Below, in pieces: positions 46,381 through 58,882 of a stretch of DNA of 64,000 nucleotides (the stretch's first letter is position 1; each line of letters begins with the position of its first letter). The position numbers were made by a program, and so were the translations under genes. Location: contig CM066984.1 in assembly GCA_033977485.1 (NCBI GenBank), forward strand, positions 46,820,600 through 46,884,599. The letters are read 5' to 3'. A model generated the notes under the pieces. It was not told the origin of the DNA. It did no database searches and saw only the letters and a program-made list of their open reading frames with translations. The DNA comes from Hydrangea macrophylla (lineage: Eukaryota > Streptophyta > Magnoliopsida > Cornales > Hydrangeaceae).

Positions 46381-47766
46381 TAACGTTGATTCTGCATATG
46401 AGTTGGACGCAACCATGTTGTCCAGTAAAACAGATCTTATGCGTGTTTTGATGAATAGATAGAACGTAGAACTGTACTAACCCTTGTTTTGTAGCATTCT
46501 TATTCCACTATTATGGTCACTGATTTTGTGTGATTGGATCCCACGATGGTTTTATCCGTGGTTAATATTACTGTTTTAATATAGCATGTGAACTCCTTTA
46601 TGGAGGCATATGATTTGTGTGTATTGGATCCCACGCTTGATTGATGTGTGGTTAATTTAGTGCAAAGAAATAGCATGTGAACTCCTTCATGGAGGCATAG
46701 GGTTTATGTAAAATATCTCAAGTAAATCCATGAAGACAGTTCGTGAAGACAATTTACAAGTAGTTTTAGAAAGCAATCTGGAAGCAGTTTCAGAAGGCAG
46801 TTTCATAAGTCTGTTTCAGAAAACAGTTCTGGAAGGTAGTTACTGATGGTAAATCGGATTTAGCTTCCGGGGCGCTGCCCCGGAAACCCTACAGGGGGGC
46901 ACAGCCCCCTCGACCCCTGTGAGCTGACCGGGCAGTTCGACCCCCGTGAGTAGTGGCGACATACAGCTAATCGGGTTCAAAGAAGATTTTTCACAAGAGT
47001 TTTAGCTTGACCATAATAGTGAGATTCCTATTTTATTATGGTTTCCTTATTTATGTGTGATTGAATGATTATTATTGTTTCATGTTTAATGAATAGGACA
47101 ACATGGATAATTGTTCCTAGACTTATTTTAGATGTCTAGCTGCATGTTTAATTTATATTAATTTAAAATGATGAACAACTACATGTGTATTTAGAAATAA
47201 AACTAATTCCATAATTTGAAAACATAAGTACTTATTTTCTAAAATCATGAGAATAGAATAATTATATTATCTACACATGTGGGTTTGACAAGTAAGGATG
47301 AATTAATCCTTGTCAAGTATTCCATATTTTTTATTCATTAAATTAAAAGTTTTTCTAGAAATTATAACCCTCAAATTTTTTTAAAATTCTAAGTGGGAGA
47401 GGGAATTTATCAAGTATAAATCCCATGGTCTCCATCACTGGTTTGTAAATGATATGATTAATTTTGCGTGATGGCTCTAGTGTCATCCTTCCCATCGGAT
47501 GTAGTTGATCATGGAATTGGCACGAATAAAAAGTTTTGTGCGCTTATGTGCTATACCCAAGTGTTGGTAGACGTGCAAGTAGTAATCTGGTAAGACCAGG
47601 TCGATCCCATAGGGAAGGTGTTAAACTAAAAACTTAAATGAAACTCTAAAGGAAAAAGGAAAATTCAAGATTTAAAACAAGGTGTAGGACACGAAGTTAT
47701 ACAGACTATAACTCCTAGAGCAATTAAAGTAAACTAATGATTAACTAATTAACTAAAGCGATGTTT

Positions 47767-47982
47767 TAAAAGTGGTTTTCTTCATATAAAGGGAATGTTG
47801 GGATCACACGAATCCGCAGCGATCATGCCATCTACCATGCAATTACATTTAAGCTCTAAGGAGTGTGTCTATCTAAAAGTGGTTTTCTTTATATAAAGGG
47901 AATGTTAGGATCACACGAATCCGCAGCGATCATGCCAGCTACCATGCAATTACATTTAAGCTATTAGGAGTGTGTCTATCTA
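47767..47982. repeat. 108-bp tandem duplication
   Basis: Two adjacent copies start at 47767 and 47875 (AAAAGTGGTTTTCTT), both containing GATCACACGAATCCGCAGCG, with a few substitutions between them. Confidence 0.9.
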
Positions 47983-48568
47983 CAGTATTCCGTATTTTCT
48001 AAAGACAGAGAATCAATAGTCCGTTCATAGCCAGGAGTACATCATCACATTTACTTCCGAAACACATGAAGGTGGTTTAAAACAATAGTTAAGTCTCGCA
48101 TTCTGAATGGTGTTAGCATTAAAAATGGTTTGCAAAAGTTATTGAAGAAAAATGCCTTAAGGCTTAAAGTAATGAAACTGTTTTGACAAATTGAGCATTT
48201 TGGGACAGTGTGATAGCAAATCTCAAAAGCAGAAAGCCTTGGAATACTGCAAAAAAGACTTCTCAAGAATCTGAAGGTTCAATCGACCGACGCATTTTCG
48301 ATCGATCGAATATCATCATCTCTCGAGCGATCGAAATGGCTTCGATCGCTTGACTACGTGTCTGCTTCGATCGATCGAACTACTTTGATCGATCGAGTGC
48401 AGGTTTTATACTGCTGCATGGCAGAGGCTAGAGATCACTGTTTCATCGTGATCTCCCAACCTGGGGACTACTCAGACATGGTCTAGAGTGTCACAGATTC
48501 GTTTTTAACATGAAAGGTCATTAAAGGCATGTTTGGTTGTGATTTTAACATAAAATGTATGAAACTAA

Positions 48569-48850
48569 GGGTATGTTTGATAACCCAATTAAGTGTTGAA
48601 AATGAAAAAATTCAGCACTTATTCTTTTTCAGTGCGTTTGATAACGTACCACTTAATTGAAAAAGCAGCCAAAAAACCACTGAAAACTTTAAGTGAAAAA
48701 TTTCTACTGAAAATAATCACTGAATGCTTTCTATTTCAGTAGTTGAAGCACTGTTTTTAGTTTTACAAATTCAATCACTTAAAATTTTCAGTACTTAAAA
48801 TTTAGCACTTAATTTTCAGCACTTAATTTTCAGTTTTATCAAACGCACCC
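48569..48850. mobile_element. Tourist-like MITE with TAA target duplication
   Basis: 282 bp. It begins GGGTATGTTTGATAA, and its right end TTATCAAACGCACCC (AAAC...CACCC ending at 48850) is its imperfect inverse. TAA flanks both sides (48566-48568, 48851-48853). The interior is built of repeated CAGCACTTAATTTTCAG-like blocks. No ORF. Confidence 0.8.
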
Positions 48851-50437
48851 TAAGTGATTTAAAACTACTACTACTATAACTATCAATTCTAATAGATTAA
48901 ACTACGATTTTAAGCGACTAAAATGCGAATTAACTGAGATTGCAGAACCTGGAATAGAAGAACTTATATTAAACTATAGAAATCAATTCCAAAAGCTATA
49001 TCCAAAGCTTCAAACCTACAACAATCAAGAACAAACTCTCCTCTCTATATGTAAACTGATAAAAACTGAAGTGGGCGTCCCTTTGGACGTGAACAAAATG
49101 AATATATATACTAAAACCTAAAGCTAGGGTTAAAAACTTCATCTCTACTGCGTGCGCGTAAGTTATGATAAAAGCCATGTTCGATCGATCGAACATCACT
49201 CGATCGATTGAACTTCTGGAATTCTCGAGTGGTTGAACCTTCTTCGATCGATCGAAACTTCGATCGCTTGAATAATCTTCGATGGCTCGAGACCCACTTT
49301 TCATGTTTTAACTGTCTTCCTTAAAATCCAACATCCCTTTTATCCTGCTTATTCATTTATTCACACAGAAAGCGGTGATCTGCACAAATTATAGCTAAAA
49401 CAATACAACCTATCATAGATTAATCATATTATGTAAAAGCTGGCATTGTAATCCAAATTGCAGATTTGCAAGGGAGTTGTAGACTTAATCAGTGTATTTC
49501 TTTATTTTAGCGCAGTTGTAATTTACAAATACCCCCGCTTATCATAACCCCCAACTAGCGAATTGCTAGTCCCTAGCAATAAAGCGAAAATAAAACAAAC
49601 TAGACTAATACTACAATGACTAAACTAAAACAAAATAAACTAAAGCAACTAATCTAAATAAAAAGAGAAACTACCTAACTCACTTTCGCAGGAATTGCGG
49701 TTGCATTTAGCGAATGCAACAAGCCGTTAAACCCCTAGGTTCCCCCTAGTGGATGAGTGTTGTCTCGTGAGGATTTACAGTGAATTTACCCACAAAATTC
49801 TCAATTTAAAGTTCAAAAAGATAGAAAATCTTTTAAACATTCTCGTCCATTCAACTGTTAACTTAGCTCTACAATAAATATATTAACCTCAAGCAAACCA
49901 TGAAAGAAACCCACATACTCCTCATGTCACCAAGATAGATATAACATATGCATCACAATTATGTATTCGTGTGTGTGTGTGAAGTTAACTGCAATGCATC
50001 CAACCTTATTTAGAGTTGTTTTGGACTATCATACCTCTAGAACCAGTAATTTTAACTCAATTCTCACATAGGTCTACACTAAAAAATAAACGTCTCACAG
50101 AAACTGGCTTAATAATGATCGCACGTGGTATGAAAGCTTTGATAAGAGTGAATTTCTAGATACTAAATGCTTTCATACTCGATTTTACAAAAGACGGACA
50201 TTTAGGGTGTATAGTCTCTTGAATAGAATGCTACTTACTAGAGGAGCGAACTACCGTGGATAACTCAACTTACACGTTCGTGTTCAAACTAAGGCATTTA
50301 AGAATCATTAAGACTTTAAAATTTTGAGTTTTATGCAGAAGATACAGATGATGGATGGAAAGATTGTGCGTCTTAGCATATGATGGTGATTGTCATCTCA
50401 TTTTATTCTCCTTTCATTCATTTCACATCTCCAACCA

Positions 50438-51738
50438 ATTTTTTTTTCGAAAAATGGTAAATAGATTCCAAAAAGGGATGTACACGAGTACAAGGGGCAT
50501 ACCCCAGGATATTCAAAAAGCACAGAGCATAAGGACAGGTGGCAAAACAAACCACAACAAAGCCTCACAAGGCACATTTCAAAAACCGATCACAAAAGAA
50601 AGAGAAACAGGACAAAGGAAACCCAAGAGAAGGTCCCAAAGAATGACTCTAATGAAGATAGGTCAACACAAAACAACACAAAACAAACAGCGAACTAATG
50701 CCAATTTATCAACAAGGCATCAAGGTAGACATGCCTTTTCCATTTGTTTCTAATTTGGGCATAAATCTGCGAGACAAAAATCTTCAATAATTGCTCCTTT
50801 GGTGTAGAGGCGTTCTGAAAATTCCTATTGTTCATTTCCCTCCACAGGCCGTAGATGGAAACTCCTAAGCAAATCCTGAGAATCTTATGATGGGGACTCT
50901 TTCCCTTCCAATGATGGATCATCCAATGAGTAGTGCTATCCCAGGGAGTACTATTCCAAGTCAGATCACAACGCAGCATCAATTCCTGCCAAATAAACTT
51001 AGAGTAATCATAATCAAAGAAAAGATGGTTGTGAGAATCCATTTGCTTAAGACAAAAGGTACATGCAAGAGGAGGACCCAGAGTAAAATTGCAAATTCTA
51101 TCCTGTGTGGCAAGCCTATTCTGGATGGCAAGCCAAAGAATGAAATTCTGTCGGGTCGTACATCCAGAATACCAGACAAAAGAATACCAGGGAACAACCA
51201 GGTTAGAGGGTCTAAGGTGGTTCCAAACATGGGAAAAATTAAACTTTCCAATAAGAGAAGTAATCCAAACAATTTTATCATTCAGGCCAGAAGGTTTGTA
51301 GAATGTTGACAAGAGGTCCCGGACCTCATAAAGTCCAATGGAAATCGAACCGGGCCAATTCCAATCAAGGTGGGAGATAATAGTTGCTACTTTAGCATTT
51401 GGAGGTATAGCAGCATCATAGGCAATTCTGTTAGTATATTTCTCAAATAAAGGTCCACTTGGGAGCCAATTGTCATGCCAAAGAAATGTATTTAAACCAT
51501 TACCAATTTTATGCTTGATTATGGGTCTAGCAATATTTCTATGCTTCAAAAGCTTTCTCCAATACCAAGAGCATTGTCCGGGGGCTTTCACCTCCCAAAT
51601 ACTTTTGGTTTTGATCATGTACAAATGTATCCAATGCTTCCACAGAGAATTATTTGTTGGGTCAAGGAGGGACCCAAGGTGTTTAAGATTAAGCACAGTG
51701 TTAGTGAGGAAAATATTTGTTGGGTCAAGGAGGGACCC
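50438..51738 (-). pseudogene. LINE (L1-like) 3' end, antisense: zf-RVT domain
   Basis: On the minus strand an open frame (51696-50695, 333 codons) covers the region after RT: SLWKHWIHLY, SWYWRKLLKHRN, the linker, then the zf-RVT zinc-binding domain (FILWLAIQNRLATQDRI, CTFCLKQMDSHNHLFF) and a C-terminal helix. The usual Cys after HLFF is Tyr. Downstream is a roughly 250-bp 3' region ending in a short poly(A) (the T-run on the plus strand near 50440). A 25-bp direct repeat (51651-51675 and 51714-51738) makes a 63-bp in-frame duplication at the upstream edge. The RT half is absent, because pararetrovirus sequence abuts at about 51739. Confidence 0.8.
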
Positions 51739-54700
51739 CCAATTCCTCCTTCTCCCATTCCTTGTTATATGTTCTCCTCCTCATCCACAACCTTTGAAGA
51801 AGATTTTCCTCCTCTCCAGTTCACAACCCCTGATGATCAAATCAGGCATGAACACAAAATAGCTCCTCCCACTGTCATTAACCCAAATGGTACCAAAAAG
51901 ACAATTTCAGCTGCTGAAGCAACCCTCAATTGGCAATCTGCCAATGCTCTTGTACAAAACCGTTGTCTTCAACAAATTGTCCAAACTCAAGCCACTCTGG
52001 ACCACAAAATGACTTCACTGGAAAGCCTGATCAGGGATCTCCAACAAAAGATACAAGGCCTCCATCAGGAGCTCTTACACATGGCACAATCAACCAGTAT
52101 TTACTCTTCGACCTTTGCACTAAAAGAGGCTGAAATGAGGCATTTGAAAAATCAGCTTTTGTCCTTACAGGCCCAAAACCAGTCTCATTCCTCTTACAAA
52201 GACCACTACCCCTATTCCTTTGATCCTCAACTCTCTATACCCGGGTATCCTTATTCTCCTCCCATGCTACATCAGCATAACCATTACCTTTCTCTCCTTC
52301 CTCCTCCACCACTGGAATGTTCAATACCGTAGCCTTCGTTCCTAAAGAACCCAAACCAGTGCGTCCAAAAAGAAAACCACCAACACCACCCTTGCATTAC
52401 CAACATCTTGCTTCCTCTTCTTCACCCACAACTCCCGCCACCACCATGATCATTGAAAAACCTGCTAATCACCCTAATCCGCTCACCACTATACTCCACA
52501 CCCTGGCCACAAACATTCCTCCTAGCCCTACCCCTTGTGATGAACCCCTTATTGATCAAGATGCCTGCTCTTGTAATGAACCCCTTGTTGATGAGGATGC
52601 CTGGTCCTTATCTGCCGCAGAACAAGACATGCTTCAGCATTACATTTTCGATCTCCAAAAGGATATCCAGACGGAAGTTCATATGGTAAATCCTGGATCC
52701 CCAAAAGTTGAAGAGGTCATTGATGAAGACTCTCTGGTTGGCCCCGAGCCAACAGTTCCAAATCAGCCAACTGATTCACCATTCTCCAATTCTCAAAGCC
52801 CGGGCTTCTCATTTGACAATATTCCTCCTTCTAAATGGCTAGACAAAATTTACAAACTCCATGCCTGGTGCACTGCTAAACTTTTACAACCAGGGGCTAC
52901 TACACGATCAGTAATCACCAAATGTCTGTCAAGAGTTCATGGACGTCTACGCCAATGGTACATCAGTCTTGGAGAATACAGGCAACTTCAGCTTGTCCAA
53001 ATGCCATCCATTGACAATTTTCTCAACATCATCCATACTGAATTTCTTGGAATTCCTGACATTCACAAAGATCAAGCTCGTGAGGATTATCTTCGCATGA
53101 AGTGTTGTTCCTTCAAAAGAAGTGATTTGGAAAAACATTATGACAAGATGACTAAATTATTCTACTTCCTAGGAGGAATTGATGATGTCAATCTAAAGCA
53201 AGCTTTCCTCACTTCACTACCAGAACCACTTGGCACAGAAACCTCTCATCTTCTCCAAACCAAAGGCAAACAAATTGCACAAGCATCATTAGGAGAAATG
53301 TATCAGCATGTTCTTCTTGCCCTTGACAAACTCTGCAACCAACAAAAATTCTTTAAGACGTTTCATGATCAAGGGAAAATGCTTGGAAACTCTTGTGCAC
53401 GGCCCGATCTTTTTATCAAATGCAAAGAGAAAAACTGCAATTGCCACGTCTCCCCTAAAAAATCCAAACATTTTCAGAAGCATGCTCCAGAACCATTCTC
53501 TTCCATTCCTAAGAAGAAGAAATGGAGATATTTCCGGAAAAAGTCTTTTTGCGGTCAAAGAAAGTCTGATCGTTGTTTCATCTGCAGAAAAACGGGACAT
53601 TATGCAAAATAGTGCCCTCAAAAAGGACCCCAAAAATCCAACATGATCCAAGCACTCGCCCAGCTTGCCCCAGGGAAAATTGATGCAGATATTGAATCCG
53701 TGTTCTCCATAGACGATGAGCCACATGATGAAACCATAATGGCTCTTGCTCTCCCAGTTCATCTTTCTGACTATGATGAGGACAGTCCAGATGAAAGTAT
53801 TGATCTCTTTGATACTGATGCTTACCATGACATCCACTATATCTCCCCAAACACTATCACTCTTGTTCAGCCTCTTGCCAGAGTCACTCTTGTTCCTACC
53901 AAATATGACAAACCCATCTCTGTCATAGCCTTCTTTGATACTGGAGCAGCAGCCTCTATCACCAATTCATCAATTCTTCCTAGATCTCATTGGCAGACAT
54001 GTTTTAAACCATTCAAGGCTGCAAATGGCAAAAATTTTGTGATCACCCTCATCAGTAAACCAATTATTATTCACTTATTTCTAGGATATTCTATCAAACA
54101 CTGTGTTTATGGGTCAGATCTTCCTGGTAAAGACCTCCTAATTGGTTTTGACATACTCCAATCTCTCACAAAAGTAACATGGGTACCAAAAGGGCTCCGA
54201 TACAGGAACTTCTTCCTACCATGGACCTCCCAGCCTAACCTCTTTACCCTTGAAGCTTTCCTAACAATCCAACAAGAAATTATTACTCATTCTTGTGCCG
54301 AGACCCATTCTGAATTTCTCACCAAATGCCCTCACCCTTTGTGGAACAACCCAAATTTCTTCATATCCCTTCCGTTAAAAAAAATGAAGATATCAATCCT
54401 ACCAAAGCCACTCACCAGGGAATGAATCTGGAACATTACCAACTTGCTCTCGCAGAGGTTGCTCAACTGCAAAAAGAAGGTCTCATCGAAAACACCACAT
54501 CCCAATGGGCCTGTGAAGCTTTCTATGTCAACAAAAGGGCAAAACAAGTCCGTGGAAAACTTCGCCTTGTCATAAATTACCAACCACTCAATCACTTTCT
54601 CCATGATGACAAGTTCCCACTCCCACGGAGACATAACCTCCTTGCCCAATTAACCCAAGCCCAAATATTTTCGAAATTTGACCTCAAAGCAGGATTTTGG

Positions 54701-55847
54701 CAACTTGGAATTCACCCAGAAGAACGACCCAAGACAGGGTTCTGCCTCCCAAACCACCACTTTCATTGGACAGTCATGCCTTTTGGTCTCAAAATAGCCC
54801 CTTCCCTGTTTCAAAAAGCCATGATTCGAATTTTCGAGCCTATCCTCCCCTCTTCCCTGATCTATATTGATGACATACTTCTTTTTTCCCCAAATCCAGA
54901 TTCTCATGCTCAACTCCTGCATAAATTCCATTCTCTGGTTCGCAAATATGGTATCATGTTGTCTCAGAAGAAGATGGTGATTGGAACATCCTCAGTTGAT
55001 TTTTTGGGTCTCAATATTTCAAAAGGGAAGTACACTTTGCAACCTCACATTGCCACTCAGCTTGAACATTTTCCCGATTCCAATCTCTCATCACACCAAG
55101 TCCAATAATTCCTTGGCATTGTGAACTACATGGCAGATTTCATTCCCCACCTTGCCAAACATAGGCAAACCCTCTCCTTGCTTCTCAAAAAGAATCATCC
55201 CCCCTGGTCATCCCAGTCCACGCAGGCAATTAAAGCACTTAAAGAAGCAGCTCATACCCTTCCCCCGTTGAAAATCCCTTCCAATGGAAAACGGATTCTC
55301 CAAACAGATGCTTCTGACATGTATTGGGGAGCAGTTTTATTACAGCTAGAACCGGATGGAACGCGAAGCATTTGTGGCTATAAAAGTGGAGTCTTTACCC
55401 CTGCAGAATTGCATTATCATTCCACGTACAAAGAAATTCAAGCCATCATGAAGTCAATTGACAAATTCAAATTCCACCTTATTGGCCATCATTTTCTCAT
55501 TGAGACTGATCTCATGAGTTTTCCCCAAATGCTCAAATTAAAGCAAAAGGCCCTACCTCCCACCCAATTACTTCGATGGGCAAACTGGTTCTCTCAATGG
55601 AGTTTCGATGCTGTTCACATAAAAGGAAAAAATAATGTCCTTTCCGACTTCCTTTCCCGGCTCAAAAAGGAGATAAACCCCATTGCCATTCCATTCGTTG
55701 GAGTATTCGAACATGGTGAATCATCTGCTCCACCTGCCACTCTTCCAGAACAAGACAATTTGGAAACTTCTATTCTTGCCATGCCTATCCATATCCAACA
55801 TTCCCTGTTAGAAGCCACTCTCATCTCCCACAGCACTGAAAGCCTTC
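51739..55847 (+). pseudogene. Endogenous pararetrovirus remnant (Caulimoviridae, florendovirus-like), broken
   Basis: An old viral copy in the genome. Order: a segment with a coiled coil (about 51900-52090); a coat-protein-like part ending in a CCHC knuckle (CFICRKTGHYAK near 53576); an aspartic protease (FFDTGAAAS near 53931); RT (YIDDILLFS near 54862); and RNase H (TDAS near 55303, SDFLSR near 55647). Breaks seen: a frame change around 52310-52332; a stop at 53610-53612, inside the knuckle; a frame change around 54340-54400, between protease and RT; and a stop at 55106-55108, between RT and RNase H. No movement-protein region is seen: the left end abuts the antisense LINE at about 51739. 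The right end is cut by element D at 55848. Such copies are fixed in many plant genomes. The genus-level call is from memory of the RT style and is tentative. Confidence 0.85.
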
Positions 55848-56482
55848 TGATGAGAACATGGCGGCTAGCACAAGGTGGAATGCGGACCCGAACCACGTGC
55901 CAATTGGTCCGGTTACAAGGGCGCGAGCAAAGCGGTTCAAGGACAATCTCAATGGGCTGGTTCAACAAATTTGGGTTGAGACTAATCTGAGTGGCCCAAA
56001 GGAGGATACTAGTGATCCACAAGGCTGGGTGTCCATGATTCAAGCTCTAGAATAAATTATAGGCTTGCATGCCAACTTAGGGATTTTTTATATTCATTAA
56101 TTTCCTTTTATTTTAGTTTTGGGATGAATTATATTGGACCATAATATTTCGTAGGCTTAAAAGTGCCCAACTTTAAGCCTCAGCTATTTAAACAGTTTTA
56201 GGGTTTGTAATATTCAGTTTTTGATCATTAATAATATTGTGAGAGTTTTCTCTTTGGTTCTTTGAAGAACTATTCGAACTTATCAGATTTACTCTGTGGC
56301 GTTCATACCTTGACTTATCAATCGAGTTTTCAATCCTTGATTGTGGCGTTTCCATCCTTTATACCAAGGTTCGCATCTGTTAAAGGTGTTGGGTCGCGGT
56401 TTCCATTGAATCTGACAGTAGAACGGTCCGAGACATTAATCGTGTTACGGGTTTCGTCACAGTATTGGCGGGGTTCGTATCA
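55848..56482 (+). repeat. 5' LTR of element D
   Basis: 635 bp, TGATGAGAAC to GTTCGTATCA. The first about 208 bp are an open frame (to the TAA ending at 56055) that corresponds to the C-terminal tail of the element's own polyprotein. Confidence 0.92.
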
Positions 56483-56484
56483 GT

Positions 56485-56496
56485 TGGTATCAGAGC
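56485..56496 (+). other. Primer-binding site of element D
   Basis: TGGTATCAGAGC, two bases after the LTR end, initiator tRNA-Met type. Confidence 0.92.
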
Positions 56497-56642
56497 ACAG
56501 TTCTAGTCTCAGGTTTATCATATCTTTTTCGTTTCTGTTCTTATTCGTTTCTTCTGGTTCTGTTCGTATTCGTTTTTGTTTCTCTTCGTTTTCTTATTCG
56601 TTCTCGTTTTTGAACCGTATCAAAAAAAAAAAAAAAAAAAAG

Positions 56643-56843
56643 GGTGTTCGATTACGATCTGGAATTTTGTGTTTAGGGCTTGCGAATCTGATCTGTGATT
56701 TGCTCTTGTTACTTCGTGTTTGTTCATTCTCGTGATCGTTGTTATTGTGGTTTTTTTTTCTTCTTGGAATTAGGGTTTCTGAATCAGATACGTGAACTGT
56801 GAAGTCTGCCTGATTATTCAAGAAAAAAAAAATGAAAAAAAAT

Positions 56844-56902
<59 letters not shown>

Positions 56903-56949
56903 GAAAAGAAAAGAAGAGAAAAGAAGAGATCTGTAGGGGAGGGAAAAAA

Positions 56950-56986
<37 letters not shown>

Positions 56987-57240
56987 GAAGAGAAAAGAAG
57001 AGATCTGTAGGGGAGGAAAAAAAAAAAAAAAAAAAAAGGTGTTCGATTACGATCTGGAATTTTGTGTTTAGGACTTGCGAATCTGATCTGTGATTTGCTC
57101 TTGTTACTTCGTGTTTGTTCATTCTCGTGATCGTTGTTATTGTGGTTTTTTTTTCTTCTTGGAATTAGGGTTTCTGAATCAGATACGTGAACTGTGAAGT
57201 CTGCCTGATTATTCAAGAAAAAAAAAAATACAAAAAAAGG

Positions 57241-57280
<40 letters not shown>

Positions 57281-57829
57281 AGAAAAGAAAAGAAAAGAAG
57301 AGAAAAGAAGAGATCTGTAGGGGAGGAAAAAAAAAAAAGGTGTTCGATTACGATCTGGAATTTTGTGTTTAGGGCTTGCGAATCTGATCTGTGATTTGCT
57401 CTTGTTACTTCGTGTTTGTTCATTCTCGTGATCGTTGTTATTGTGGTTTTTTTTTCTTCTTGGAATTAGGGTTTCTGAATCAGATACGTGAACTGTGAAG
57501 TCTGCCTGATTATTCAAGAAAAAAAAAATACAAAAAAAGAAAAAAAAAAAAAAAAAAAAGAGAAAGAGAAAAAAAAAAGAAAAGAAAAGAAAAGAAGAGA
57601 TCTGTAGGGGAGGAAAAAAAAAAAAAAGGGTGTTCAATTACGATCTGGAATTTTGTGTTTAGGGCTTGCGAATCTGATCTGTGATTTGCTCTTGTTACTT
57701 CGTGTTTGTTCATTCTCGTGATCGTTGTTATTGTGGTTTTTTTTTCTTCTTGGAATTAGGGTTTCTGAATCAGATACGTGAACTGTGAAGTCTGCCTGAT
57801 TATTCAAGAAAAAAAAAATACAAAAAAAG

Positions 57830-57894
<65 letters not shown>

Positions 57895-58147
57895 GAGAAA
57901 AGAAGAGATCTGTAGGGGAGGAAAAAAAAAAAAAAAAAAAAAAAAAAGGTGTTCGATTACGATCTGGAATTTTATGTTTAGGACTTGCGAATCTGATCTG
58001 TGATTTGCTCTTGTTACTTCGTGTTTGTTCATTCTCGTGATCGTTGTTATTGTGGTTTTTTTTTCTTCTTGGAATTAGGGTTTCTGAATCAGATACGTGA
58101 ACTGTGAAGTCTGCCTGATTATTCAAGAAAAAAAAAATACATAAAAA

Positions 58148-58179
<32 letters not shown>

Positions 58180-58433
58180 AAAAAAAAAAAGAAAAGAAAA
58201 GAAGAGATCTGTAGGGGAGGAAAAAAAAAAAAAGGTGTTCGATTACGATCTGGAATTTTGTGTTTAGGACTTGCGAATCTGATCTGTGATTTGCTCTTGT
58301 TACTTCGTGTTTGTTCATTCTCGTGATCGTTGTTATTGTGGTTTTTTTTTCTTCTTGGAATTAGGGTTTCTGAATCAGATACGTGAACTGTGAAGTCTGC
58401 CTGATTATTCAAGAAAAAAAAATACAAAAAAAG

Positions 58434-58496
<63 letters not shown>

Positions 58497-58741
58497 GAAG
58501 AGAAAAGAAGAGATCTGTAGGGGAGGAAAAAAAAAAAAAGGTGTTCGATTACGATCTGGAATTTTGTGTTTAGGGCTTGCGAATCTGATCTGTGATTTGC
58601 TCTTGTTACTTCGTGTTTGTTCATTCTCGTGATCGTTGTTATTGTGGTTTTTTTTTCTTCTTGGAATTAGGGTTTCTGAATCAGATACGTGAACTGTGAA
58701 GTCTGCCTGATTATTCAAGAAAAAAAAAATACAAAAAAAGA

Positions 58742-58772
<31 letters not shown>

Positions 58773-58882
58773 AAAAGAAAAAAGAAAAGAAAAGAAAAGA
58801 AAAGAAGAGAAAAGAAGAGATCTGTAGGGGAGGAAAAAAAAAAAAAAAAAAAGAAGAGATCTGTAGGGGAAAAAAAAAAAAA
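56643..58882 (+). repeat. Leader tandem repeat of element D, seven copies
   Basis: Units begin with GGTGTTCGATTACGATCTGG at 56643, 57038, 57339, 57629 (one mismatch), 57948, 58234 and 58540. Each has a nearly invariant core of about 180 nt, then a variable A-rich and AAAAG-repeat tract ending GAAGAGATCTGTAGGGG. Spacing varies from 286 to 395 bp, almost all from the homopurine tract. The first unit interval has the ATCTGTAGGGGAGG block twice. Extra copies of the terminal block follow to 58882. Minus-strand ORFs of Phe/Leu runs here are artefacts of the purine tracts. Confidence 0.95.

Larger units (their letters stand above)
45039..47520 (+). mobile_element. Copia-like non-coding LTR element (LARD/TRIM-like), 5' part only
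   Basis: The LTR (45039-46368) starts TGTTAGG and ends CCTAACA, a perfect inverted pair, and is followed by a primer-binding site. The interior to about 47520 has no ORF but carries repeated phrases (GCATGTGAACTCCTT, GGATCCCACG) and a GC-rich palindromic block near 46865-46925. I found no 3' LTR in the window, so the element is truncated or interrupted near 47520. The right limit is approximate. Confidence 0.65.
47521..50437. repeat. Non-coding repeat block, possibly an Athila/Tat-like LARD remnant
   Basis: No ORF of interest. Near 47560-47620 is a phrase of the type often seen at gypsy LTR boundaries (GTAAGACCAGGTCGATCCCA). Near 49535-49590 is a CCCCCAACTAGCGAATTGCTA-like region that I associate with such LTRs. 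CGATCGATCGA clusters lie at about 48276-48400 and 49180-49290. Boundaries and orientation are not resolved, and the family call is weak. Confidence 0.35.

Noticed and set aside
46369..50437. 3' LTR partner for the copia-like LTR
   Set aside because: No second TGTTAGGGATATATAC-type sequence occurs to the right, so the element cannot be closed within the window.
51511..51738. Upstream part of the first pararetrovirus ORF
   Set aside because: It overlaps the antisense LINE coding region. The viral-like sequence starts at about 51739.
56594..58718. Overlapping minus-strand ORFs repeating the same 60-residue block with Phe-rich runs
   Set aside because: They are reverse readings of the leader repeat of element D. 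The Phe runs come from A/G tracts and the frames change wherever tract length changes.
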